From Deltaproteobacteria bacterium (GTDB lineage: Bacteria > Desulfobacterota > GWC2-55-46 > DRQE01): a stretch of 5,585 nt of DNA. Positions 1 to 5,259 of the stretch are shown here, in pieces. How positions within the stretch are numbered: position 1 is the stretch's first letter; each line of letters opens with the position of its first letter. Location: NCBI GenBank assembly GCA_016219165.1, contig JACRCB010000070.1, positions 1 through 5,585 on the forward strand, in the 5' to 3' direction. Made by a program: the position numbers and the translations under genes. The notes below the pieces were generated by a model that saw nothing but the letters and a program-made list of their open reading frames with translations, did no database searches and was not told where the DNA came from.

Positions 1-27
1 AAACTTTTTAAAAAATGTTTCTCTCAA
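1..27 (-). CDS. Possible start of the gene after psd (pssA candidate), partial
   Basis: A TTG codon (bases 25-27 read on the minus strand) opens a frame that runs off the window edge and would read MRETFFKKF. A basic, short N-terminus is compatible with phosphatidylserine synthase (PssA), which commonly follows psd, but nine residues prove nothing. The frame has a TGA shortly upstream and no ATG, so TTG is the only start visible in it. The nearest purine-rich stretch (AGGG, near 45-48) is rather far from the codon. A competing frame reading through 1-57 ends in a TAA near base 8 and has no good start. The call rests almost wholly on expected gene order. Confidence 0.2.
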
Positions 28-57
28 GGTACTTTTTCAGAGATTCCCTAAAGATTC

Positions 58-693
58 TTAACTCCAGCAAGCGATTACGGAACTTCCCGCCTTTACCTTC
101 TCCCCCACCTTTACCTTTACCCTCGCGCTGACCGGCAGATAGACATCGAGCCTGCTTCCGAATCTTATCATGCCTATCCTGTCGCCCGTTTTAACGTCCG
201 CCCCCTCACGAACCCCGCAGACTATCCTCCTCGCTATAAGACCCGCTATCTGCGTAACGACGAACAACCTGCCGCCGTCGGCCTCCATAAGGATTGAGTT
301 CTGCTCATTTTCGAGGGAAGCCTTGTCGAGGTTTGCGGATATAAACCTTCCCGGGTTATACAGTATCCTCTTAACCATGCCCCCGTAAGGCGCCCTGTTC
401 ACATGGACGTTAAAGACGTTCATGAAGATGCTTACCCTTATGGCCTCGCCCTTTAGAAGCCTGTCTTCCCTTGTTTTCTCGACTTTTATTATCCTCCCGT
501 CCGCGGGACTTACTATCCGGCCCGCCTCATGCGGTATGACCCTCTCGGGGTCCCTGAAAAACCATATGACAAAAGAACTCAGCGCGAAAAAACCCAGAGG
601 GAGGAGCCTCTGCCCCAAGAATAATGTAAAAACAACCGGGACCATGGACAGCAAAATAAATGGATAACCCTCGCGCGCAAGCGGGATACGCAT
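58..693 (-). CDS. psd: Phosphatidylserine decarboxylase, short (archaeal-type) form
   Basis: Decarboxylates phosphatidylserine to phosphatidylethanolamine at the cytoplasmic membrane, using a pyruvoyl group made by self-cleavage. The protein has 211 residues, usual for the short form and well below the roughly 300 of the E. coli type. Two hydrophobic segments lie at about 11-27 and 31-45, followed by FFRDPER (45-51). SPADG (62-66) supplies Asp65, FNVHVNR (94-100) supplies His97, and FGSR (178-181) holds the Gly179-Ser180 cleavage site where the Ser becomes the pyruvoyl group. These three match the Asp-His-Ser triad known for the family, so the enzyme looks intact. The ATG at 691-693 is preceded by AGGGGAG about 9 bases upstream. 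The gene starts 21 bases after the ilvC stop, so it is probably cotranscribed with ilvC. It has no direct role in BCAA synthesis; the linkage is one of gene order seen in other bacteria. Confidence 0.95.
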   Translation of the reverse strand: MRIPLAREGYPFILLSMVPVVFTLFLGQRLLPLGFFALSSFVIWFFRDPERVIPHEAGRIVSPADGRIIKVEKTREDRLLKGEAIRVSIFMNVFNVHVNRAPYGGMVKRILYNPGRFISANLDKASLENEQNSILMEADGGRLFVVTQIAGLIARRIVCGVREGADVKTGDRIGMIRFGSRLDVYLPVSARVKVKVGEKVKAGSSVIACWS

Positions 694-714
694 CTTAGTC
701 TCTCCCCTGGCCGC

Positions 715-1731
715 TCAGTTCCTCGTCCTGTCGACGATCTTCGAGGCCTTCATCCACGGCATCATTTCCCTCAAGCGCCTTCCGACCTCCTCCATCTGGT
801 GTCCTTCGCCTTTTTCCGTAAGCGAGTCGAAAAGGGGGCGCCCCCTTCTATGCTCCGCAATCCATTCCTTTGCAAACTCCCCGCTCTGTATCTCGGAGAG
901 GATTTTCTTCATCTCTTTTCTTGCGCCCTCGTTTACCACCCTCGGCCCGCTGGTCAAGTCCCCGTACTGCGCGGTGTTGCTTATCGAATAACGCATATTC
1001 GTAATCCCGCCCTCGTATACGAGGTCCACTATCAACTTCATCTCGTGGACGCACTCGAAGTATGCCATCTCCGGAGGGTATCCCGCGGCCACGAGGGTCT
1101 CAAAACCGGCGGTCATGAGGGCTGTAAGCCCCCCGCAGAGCACTGCCTGCTCGCCGAAAAGGTCCGTCTCGCACTCGTCCTTGAAGGTCGTCTCTATTAT
1201 ACCCGCCCTCCCCCCGCCTATGGCGCTTGCGTATGCAAGGGCGACGGACAGCGTATCGCCGGATGGATTCTGGTGCACGGAGACCAGGGTGGGGACGCCC
1301 CTGCCCTTCGTAAACTCGTGCCTTACAAGATGCCCCGGCCCCTTGGGGGCGACCATGAAGACGTTTGTCCCGGGGGACGGGACTATCTGTTTAAAATGGA
1401 TATTGAAACCGTGGGCAAACGCGAGGTATGCGCCTTCTTTAAGATTCGGCTCAATCTCGCTCCTGTAGACATCACCCTGGGTCTCGTCCGGAATAAGCAT
1501 CATGACTACATCCGCAGTCCCTACGGCGTCCCGGACTTCCCTGACATCGAGCCCCGCATTTTCGGCCTTCTTCCATGAAGCCCCTCCCCTTCGAAGCCCC
1601 ACGGCCACATCCACTCCGCTCTCTTTAAGGTTCTGCGCATGGGCGTGCCCCTGACTGCCGAAACCGACGATTGCAACCTTCTTCCCTCTGATGTCTTCGA
1701 GATTGGCGTCCTTATCGTAGTAGACTTTCAT
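715..1731 (-). CDS. ilvC: Ketol-acid reductoisomerase, class I (short form)
   Basis: Converts 2-acetolactate or 2-aceto-2-hydroxybutyrate to the dihydroxy acid by a Mg-dependent alkyl shift and NAD(P)H reduction, the second common BCAA step. At 338 residues it has the usual class I length. The Rossmann motif GFGSQG is at 23-28. The cofactor loop GLRRGGAS (45-52), with Arg47/Arg48 and Ser52, suits NADPH, although I cannot settle specificity by eye. His107 (AHG) and Lys130 (PKGPGH) are present. The metal ligands Asp190 and Glu194 (TDLFGEQ), Glu226 and Glu230 (ECVHE) and substrate Ser251 all sit at their canonical class I numbers. The ATG at 1729-1731 follows a strong TGGAGGAA site. It is separated from ilvN by 192 bases containing two hairpins, and it is followed closely by psd. 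The gene is clearly GC-rich (41 of 60 bases are G or C in 1081-1140). Nothing appears broken. Confidence 0.98.
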   Translation of the reverse strand: MKVYYDKDANLEDIRGKKVAIVGFGSQGHAHAQNLKESGVDVAVGLRRGGASWKKAENAGLDVREVRDAVGTADVVMMLIPDETQGDVYRSEIEPNLKEGAYLAFAHGFNIHFKQIVPSPGTNVFMVAPKGPGHLVRHEFTKGRGVPTLVSVHQNPSGDTLSVALAYASAIGGGRAGIIETTFKDECETDLFGEQAVLCGGLTALMTAGFETLVAAGYPPEMAYFECVHEMKLIVDLVYEGGITNMRYSISNTAQYGDLTSGPRVVNEGARKEMKKILSEIQSGEFAKEWIAEHRRGRPLFDSLTEKGEGHQMEEVGRRLREMMPWMKASKIVDRTRN

Positions 1732-1766
1732 CCGTTCCTCCAGGGTTTAAGAACTCCGCCATAAAT

Positions 1767-1788
1767 GCCTGCCTGCTGCAGGCAAGGC
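1767..1788. repeat. REP-like palindrome upstream of ilvC
   Basis: TGCCTG (1770-1775) and CAGGCA (1779-1784) form a 6-bp stem around CTG. Allowing one bulged A (1785) it extends by GCC/GGC (1767-1769 with 1786-1788) to 9 bp. The nested GCCTGC units look like short dispersed palindromes seen in many bacterial genomes. No T-run follows on the minus strand, so it is not a typical terminator. Whether it recurs in this genome cannot be seen from one copy. Confidence 0.5.
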
Positions 1789-1876
1789 GGGCACCCCATT
1801 CATCTAATACCCTCGCGATATTTTAAGGTTTTTAAAAGGGCTTTAAGGAAAAACTTCGGGGTACCCATCCGCGGGC

Positions 1877-1895
1877 ACCCACCCGAAGGGTGGGT
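1877..1895. repeat. Perfect 8-bp GC-rich hairpin downstream of ilvN
   Basis: ACCCACCC (1877-1884) and GGGTGGGT (1888-1895) are exact inverse complements around a GAA triplet (TTC on the transcribed strand). It lies 28 bases past the ilvN stop. The nearest T-run in the transcript comes about 20 bases after the stem, too far for a standard intrinsic terminator. It may instead stabilise the ilvBN message end, cause pausing, or be part of a dispersed repeat. Confidence 0.55.
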
Positions 1896-1923
1896 CGGGG
1901 TCGGAAAGTCCCCCCCCCTCGAA

Positions 1924-2409
1924 TCATTTCACCTTCGGGCTTCTGGCAATCGCGATCCTGCCTGTCCTCGCAATCTCCTTTACGCCGAACGGTTTAAGGA
2001 GTTCCGTTATCGCCAGTATCTTCTCCTCATCGCCCGTGATTTCTATTGTATACGTCCGTGGGCTTACGTCCACGACCTTTGCCCTGAAGATGTCTACGAT
2101 AGAGAGAATCTCCGCCCTCGCCTCCACGGTGGTATTGACCTTTATGAGCGCGAGTTCCCTCTCTATGTATTCCTCGCCGGTCAAATCGTGCACCTTTATG
2201 ACGCTTACGAGTTTATTGAGATGTTTTGTTATCTGCTCTATAATCCTGTCGTCCCCGCTCGTTACAATCGTCATCCGCGAGACCTTCGGCTCGGAGGTCT
2301 CCGCTACACACAGGCTCTCTATATTGAACCCCCTGCCCGAGAAAAGCCCGGCTATCCTCGAAAGCACCCCGAATTCGTTCGTAACGAGAACCGCGATTGT
2401 ATGGCGCAT
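1924..2409 (-). CDS. ilvN: Acetolactate synthase small (regulatory) subunit
   Basis: Regulatory partner of IlvB: it raises catalytic activity and carries valine feedback inhibition. The 161-residue length is close to E. coli IlvH (163). An N-terminal ACT domain (about 2-76) contains NEFGVLSRIAGLFSGRGFNI (11-30), where Asn11 and Gly14 correspond to positions known in IlvH to affect valine sensitivity; both are retained, so inhibition by valine is expected. The C-terminal small-subunit domain (about 80-160) begins with the family signature ERELALIKV (83-91). The ATG at 2407-2409 has GAGGAG 7 bases upstream, which fixes the start. It lies 128 bases after the ilvB stop, wider than usual for this pair because of a palindromic insertion-like spacer. 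The symbol ilvH would be equally acceptable. Confidence 0.97.
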   Translation of the reverse strand: MRHTIAVLVTNEFGVLSRIAGLFSGRGFNIESLCVAETSEPKVSRMTIVTSGDDRIIEQITKHLNKLVSVIKVHDLTGEEYIERELALIKVNTTVEARAEILSIVDIFRAKVVDVSPRTYTIEITGDEEKILAITELLKPFGVKEIARTGRIAIARSPKVK

Positions 2410-2537
2410 TTTTCAACTCCTCACCCCCGCATCAAGTCCTGCCCCGTATTCGATACGGGGGCGGGGCAGGCCCTTCCCCCCCTTCCATCTGCGGGGAGAG
2501 GGAATTCTTTATCTCAGCCCTGCTGCGGCGGCACCTC
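2410..2537 (-). other. ilvB-ilvN spacer, 128 bases, palindromic and C/G-rich
   Basis: No gene is visible here. It holds the imperfect palindrome at 2438-2470, a seven-C run (2476-2482), and a stretch near 2483-2503 whose pattern, in the minus sense CCCTCTCCCC then GCAGATGG then AAGGGG, resembles the low-complexity CCCTCTCCC-type dispersed repeats of many environmental genomes. The ilvN ribosome site (GAGGAG) occupies the low-coordinate end. A gap of this size between the two subunit genes is larger than the very short one commonly seen and looks like repeat insertion rather than a regulatory leader. Confidence 0.55.
2438..2470. repeat. Imperfect palindrome with a 6-base arm insertion, ilvB-ilvN gap
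   Basis: CCTGCCCCGTAT (2438-2449) pairs with ATAC, GGGG and CAGG (2453-2460 plus 2467-2470) around a TCG loop, giving a 12-bp stem. The right arm carries six extra bases, GCGGGG (2461-2466), which partly duplicate the neighbouring GGGG and would bulge out or allow a shifted pairing. There is no T-run after it in the transcript. It is best read as a degenerate REP-like element; an attenuator is less likely within an operon between two subunit genes. Confidence 0.55.
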
Positions 2538-4235
2538 TCACACAAGCAGCATCTTGTTTATCGGCTGGCCCGCGGGCACCATCGGATAGACGTCCTCGGT
2601 GGAATCAACGACAAAATCCATGAAGACGGGCCTGTCCTTTACCTTGAGCGCCCGTTTTATGACGCCGTCGACCTCCCGCGGCTTATTGGCCCTCAATCCG
2701 ACCCCTCCGTATGCCTCGGCGAGTTTCACGAAATCCGGCTTATTCCCGATGCAACTGTAGGAGTAACGCTTGCCGTAAAAAAACTCCTGCCACTGCCTTA
2801 TCATGCCGAGGAACCTGTTGTTCAAGATAGCCACTTTAACGGGCAATTTTTCCTGAACCGCGGTGGCCAGTTCCTGTATGTTCATCTGTATCGAGCCGTC
2901 GCCCGCGATGTCTATGACGGTCTTGTCAGGGAATGCGACCTGAGCGCCTATTGCCGCGGGGAAACCGTAACCCATCGTCCCAAGCCCTCCGGATGTGATA
3001 AACGTCCGCGGGCGCCTGAACCTGAAGAACTGCGCGGCCCACATCTGGTTCTGTCCGACCTCGGTAGTGACAATCGCATCCCCGCCCGTAATCTTATAGA
3101 GTCTTTCGATTACATACTGCGGCTTAATCTTCTTATCGGGGTCCTGCTTTACCGAAAGGGCATGGGTGTGCTCCCATCCCTCTATCTGCCCGTGCCACTC
3201 GTTAATGGCCTTTCTGAAGGCGGAAAGTTTCGAGGGCGAAGGTATATCCTTTGTCATCTCCCTCAAGACGTTCTTCACGTCCCCCACTATCGGGACGTCG
3301 ACAATCACGTTTTTACTTATGGACGTCGGGTCTATGTCTATATGGATTATCTTCGCATAAGGCGCAAACTCGTCCACCTTGCCTGTAACCCTGTCATCGA
3401 ACCTCGCGCCGACAGCAATGAGGCAATCCGTATTTGTAACAGCCATGTTCGCGGCGTAGGTCCCGTGCATCCCGAGCATCCCCATAAAAAGGGCGTCCGT
3501 GCCGGAGAACCCTCCGAGTCCCATGAGGGTGGTTGTCACCGGGATGCTCAACCTCTTCGCAAACGCCGACAATTCCTCTGATGCGTTCGAGCCTATGACC
3601 CCGCCTCCTGCATAGATAACCGGCCTCTTCGAGGAGAGGATAAGTTCAAGGGCCTTCCTTACCTGTCCCGGATGTCCCTTGTACGTGGGCTGGTAACCCG
3701 GCAGGTGGATGCCGTCAGGCCAGACGAATTCCGTCTGGGCCGCGAGCACATCCTTTGGGAGGTCGACGAGCACCGGGCCGGGCCTGCCGGTCGTTGCGAT
3801 ATAGAACGCCTCTTTTATTATCCCGGCCAGGTCCCTTACATCCTTCACCAGATAATTATGCTTGGTGCAGGGCCTCGTAATGCCCACTATGTCGGCCTCC
3901 TGAAAGGCGTCGTTGCCGATGAGCGCGGTCGGCACCTGTCCGGTAAAAACGACGACAGGGATAGAGTCCATGTACGCGGTTGCGATGCCGGTTACGGTGT
4001 TTGTAGCGCCTGGCCCCGAGGTGACGACGACTACCCCGGGCCTTCCGGTCGCCCTCGCGTAACCGTCCGCCATGTGCACCGCGCCCTGCTCGTGGCGGAC
4101 GAGGATGTGCCTTAAGGGCGCCTTATAGAGCGCGTCGTAGATGGGAAGGACCGCCCCGCCCGGGTAGCCGAATATGACCTCCACCCCTTGTTTAAGGAGG
4201 GAGGAGACGAATATCTCCGCGCCGTTTTTCTTCAT
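2538..4235 (-). CDS. ilvB: Acetolactate synthase large (catalytic) subunit
   Basis: Thiamine diphosphate enzyme that condenses pyruvate with pyruvate or 2-ketobutyrate, the first committed BCAA step. It has 565 residues, normal for the family. The N-terminal TPP pyrimidine domain (about 3-165) has GYPGG (23-27) and catalytic Glu49 in RHEQGAVHMADGYAR. The middle domain (about 190-325) carries the FAD-site motif GARFDDRVTG (276-285). The C-terminal domain contains the TPP/Mg motif from GDGS (445-448) to NN (472-473), then RQWQEFFY (480-487). This set, with FAD motif and long C-terminus, separates biosynthetic AHAS from catabolic AlsS or other TPP enzymes. The ATG at 4233-4235 begins only 3 bases after the DUF2283 stop and has just a weak GAGACGG-like site, so translation may depend on coupling to the small gene ahead. 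That arrangement suggests the native upstream region was replaced when the small genes arrived. Confidence 0.98.
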   Translation of the reverse strand: MKKNGAEIFVSSLLKQGVEVIFGYPGGAVLPIYDALYKAPLRHILVRHEQGAVHMADGYARATGRPGVVVVTSGPGATNTVTGIATAYMDSIPVVVFTGQVPTALIGNDAFQEADIVGITRPCTKHNYLVKDVRDLAGIIKEAFYIATTGRPGPVLVDLPKDVLAAQTEFVWPDGIHLPGYQPTYKGHPGQVRKALELILSSKRPVIYAGGGVIGSNASEELSAFAKRLSIPVTTTLMGLGGFSGTDALFMGMLGMHGTYAANMAVTNTDCLIAVGARFDDRVTGKVDEFAPYAKIIHIDIDPTSISKNVIVDVPIVGDVKNVLREMTKDIPSPSKLSAFRKAINEWHGQIEGWEHTHALSVKQDPDKKIKPQYVIERLYKITGGDAIVTTEVGQNQMWAAQFFRFRRPRTFITSGGLGTMGYGFPAAIGAQVAFPDKTVIDIAGDGSIQMNIQELATAVQEKLPVKVAILNNRFLGMIRQWQEFFYGKRYSYSCIGNKPDFVKLAEAYGGVGLRANKPREVDGVIKRALKVKDRPVFMDFVVDSTEDVYPMVPAGQPINKMLLV

Positions 4236-4238
4236 GGT

Positions 4239-4439
4239 CTATGCCGTCTCATACTTCAGGACTTTCAACTGCTCCTCACTTATCCTCGAACTTAGATTAA
4301 GAATTTCGACCCCGACCACTTTGCCCTCCGCATTAAAATCCAGAACAACTCCGGGCTCTACCTCTTCCGATTCTCGGATAGGTGATTCATCCAGCCGGAA
4401 ATAAAGGGCATCGTTTTCTCTATCCACTTTTAATCTCAT
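4239..4439 (-). CDS. DUF2283 family small protein
   Basis: A 66-residue protein matching the DUF2283 pattern: VDRENDALYFRL (5-16), then ESEEVEPGVVLDFNAEGKVV (23-42), then GVEILNLSSR (43-52). The biochemical role of the family is not established. It often sits next to DUF4258 or other small RelE/HigB-like genes and is usually guessed to be the antitoxin of such a pair. Here the start ATG (4437-4439) overlaps the stop of the DUF4258 gene as ATGA, and a good GGGGAGG site lies within that gene's last codons. The stop is 3 bases before ilvB. The composition is acidic (many Glu/Asp), which would suit binding to a basic partner. Family assignment is by recognised pattern; function is inference. Confidence 0.82.
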   Translation of the reverse strand: MRLKVDRENDALYFRLDESPIRESEEVEPGVVLDFNAEGKVVGVEILNLSSRISEEQLKVLKYETA

Positions 4440-4681
4440 TTTTGCCTCCCCGCCTTACGGTCAAAAAATATCGTAATTACCTTTTTTGGCGAAACATGCG
4501 GGCTTACAATCACATGGAGCATCCGTCCATCGTACTCTGTTATACTCTTGAGGTAATGAATGTTGTTGTCAACTCCGACATTTTTTCTGTCGGGATTATC
4601 AAGGGTCTGCCACACCCACTCCTCTGATATATTTCGCTCCTTCAACATGTCCAGCGCATGTTTTGTTAATTCAAAGTCCAT
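4436..4681 (-). CDS. DUF4258 family protein, candidate toxin of a DUF4258-DUF2283 pair
   Basis: With the start at ATG 4679-4681 the protein has 81 residues. It begins DFELTKHALDMLKERNISEE (2-21), typical of DUF4258: a T-x-H-A-x-x-x-L-x-x-R-x-I core, then DNP (28-30), and later strands with GRMLHVIVS (52-60) and KKVITIFFDRK (66-76). The family is thought to be related to small RNase-like toxin folds such as BrnT/RelE, but no activity can be claimed from sequence. An in-frame ATG at 4736-4738 would add 19 residues (MMCLWRESIT...) that fall outside the domain and inside the preceding gene, so I prefer the inner start. That start has no clear ribosome site and overlaps the preceding gene by 11 bases, implying coupled translation. 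It overlaps DUF2283 downstream by 4 bases. Confidence 0.78.
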   Translation of the reverse strand: MDFELTKHALDMLKERNISEEWVWQTLDNPDRKNVGVDNNIHYLKSITEYDGRMLHVIVSPHVSPKKVITIFFDRKAGRQK

Positions 4682-4925
4682 GCTTTTTGGCGAAAGATGC
4701 GGCGATTTCGTAATACTCTCCCTCCATAAGCACATCATAGACGGATTCTAATATCGCTTTTCCATCTGTCTCCTTGTAATATTCATAAAGTATCTTCCCT
4801 ATGGATTCTATTGTATCAGCTCTTTGTTCCTCCTCAGATTTAACAGTTTGAAAGTTTGTGTTCTCATGGTCTCTTATCAATTTCTTTATCCTTTCCAGTG
4901 CCGCTTTATGTGCCTTTGATTCCAT
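4671..4925 (-). CDS. Unrecognised 84-residue protein in the toxin-antitoxin-like block
   Basis: I do not recognise the family. The sequence is charged and probably mostly helical: a basic N-terminal helix (AHKAALERIKKLIRDH, 5-20), a polar Glu-rich linker (29-38), and a second part rich in Tyr and Glu (ILYEYYKE, 45-52; GEYYEIAASFAKKHGL, 69-84). There are no Cys residues, no signal peptide and no membrane segment. The ATG at 4923-4925 has a good GGGGGTGA site about 6 bases ahead, located inside the decayed parE frame, and the stop overlaps the DUF4258 start. The position and the strong ribosome site argue that it is translated. It is AT-rich like its neighbours (22 of 60 bases are G or C in 4801-4860). 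It could be a third component of the DUF4258-DUF2283 unit or an unrelated passenger. Confidence 0.65.
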   Translation of the reverse strand: MESKAHKAALERIKKLIRDHENTNFQTVKSEEEQRADTIESIGKILYEYYKETDGKAILESVYDVLMEGEYYEIAASFAKKHGL

Positions 4926-5065
4926 TCCTTCTCACCCCCTTTCCTTAATCTTCTCGTAACGATTCTTTCAACAAATCTTATTGAATAATATTCCGAATCC
5001 CTGCGGATATAATCCCGAATGCTTTCCAAATCCCCCAAGGCCGGTTCAGTCCATTCAATCTTCAC
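4886..5065 (-). pseudogene. Truncated ParE/RelE-family toxin remnant
   Basis: From GTG at 5063-5065 the frame reads KIEWTEPALGDLESIRDYIR (after the initiator), then RDSEYYSIRFVERIV, closely following the N-terminal half of ParE/RelE toxins (first strand plus the two-helix hairpin). After about residue 36 the similarity stops: TRRLRKGGEKEWNQRH and onward is highly basic and ends at a TAA (4886-4888) after 59 residues, where full-length family members have about 90-100. The C-terminal strands that carry most of the toxin core are gone. The GTG overlaps the stop of the antitoxin-like gene as GTGA, the normal antitoxin-toxin coupling, so this was once a functional pair. The tail overlaps the next gene by 40 bases, so a deletion or replacement probably joined the two. 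Family match is by eye from well-known motifs. Confidence 0.75.
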
Positions 5066-5241
5066 TCAGGAAAGACCCTCTTCTTGACCTCGGCATGAGA
5101 TATAACCCGTCCTTCTTCCGCGGCCTTCAGGGACGTTTCCAATTTTTTTTTGACATAAAATTCATACATGATGTCGTCCCATGAGGCCTCTTCCGGCAAT
5201 CTGTCTATAACCTTTTTTGCCTCTTCTTTAATGGCGCTCAT
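5062..5241 (-). CDS. Small antitoxin-like protein (RelB/ParD-type partner of ParE)
   Basis: A 59-residue protein: MSAIKEEAKKVIDRLPEEAS, then WDDIMYEFYVKKKLE (21-35), then EEGRVISHAEVKKRV (42-56). This layout, a short helix with RLPEEAS-W-DDIMYE and a C-terminal G-R-x-I-S-H-x-E-V-K-x-R, is common in small genes directly before ParE/RelE toxins in environmental genomes, where they are called putative antitoxins. The C-terminal part probably wraps the toxin; DNA-binding autoregulation is possible but not visible. I place the start at ATG 5239-5241 because AGGAGGTG lies exactly 6 bases upstream; a GTG at 5248-5250 would lie within that ribosome site. The gene begins 18 bases after ilvD stops. Its toxin is truncated, so it now seems to be an orphan. 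Confidence 0.75.
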   Translation of the reverse strand: MSAIKEEAKKVIDRLPEEASWDDIMYEFYVKKKLETSLKAAEEGRVISHAEVKKRVFPE

Positions 5242-5247
5242 CTTTTT

Positions 5248-5255
5248 CACCTCCT
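5248..5255 (-). promoter_or_regulatory. Strong ribosome binding site that fixes the antitoxin start
   Basis: On the minus strand this reads AGGAGGTG, near-perfect to the 16S 3' end, 6 bases before ATG 5239-5241. It excludes the overlapping GTG at 5248-5250 as a start. Strong translation of the antitoxin relative to its GTG-started toxin is the expected arrangement in such pairs. Confidence 0.8.
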
Positions 5256-5259
5256 TCTC

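Larger units (their letters stand above)
1732..1923 (-). other. ilvN-ilvC spacer, 192 bases
   Basis: This is the longest gap in the core operon and I see no credible gene in it. It contains a nine-C run (1910-1918), two inverted repeats listed separately, and between them an A/T-rich stretch (about 1815-1855). On the minus strand that stretch includes a TAAAAT hexamer that could serve as a weak -10 box, with only a poor TTAAAG about 15 bases ahead of it. An internal promoter for ilvC-psd is therefore possible but unproven. The strong ilvC ribosome site lies at its low-coordinate end. Confidence 0.6.

Noticed and set aside
799..1578. Plus-strand open frame (259 codons) opposite ilvC
   Set aside because: It is antisense to an intact class I ilvC with all catalytic residues; composition and lack of motifs mark it as a shadow.
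1747..1803. 18-codon minus-strand frame (MNGVPALPAAGRHLWRSS) as an ilvC leader peptide
   Set aside because: It consists largely of the translated GCCTGC palindrome, is not enriched in Val, Leu or Ile (one Val, two Leu), and no terminator/antiterminator pair is apparent.
1877..1895. Intrinsic terminator after ilvN
   Set aside because: The stem is good, but the T-run is about 20 bases away in the transcript and co-oriented operon genes follow, so a terminator is not supported.
1765..2589. Plus-strand open frame (274 codons) spanning the ilvN region
   Set aside because: It runs through both hairpin spacers and the antisense of ilvN, with no ribosome site or family match.
2397..3581. Long plus-strand open frame (394 codons) opposite ilvB
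   Set aside because: It is antisense to the well-supported ilvB, has no recognisable domain and is rich in Arg, His and Pro as expected for the shadow of a GC-rich gene.
4682..4738. 19-residue N-terminal extension of the DUF4258 protein from the upstream ATG
   Set aside because: The extension lies outside the recognisable domain and wholly within the preceding gene; the family pattern starts right at the inner ATG.
5242..5250. GTG start adding three residues to the antitoxin-like protein
   Set aside because: The GTG lies inside the AGGAGGTG ribosome site that is ideally spaced for the ATG at 5239-5241.
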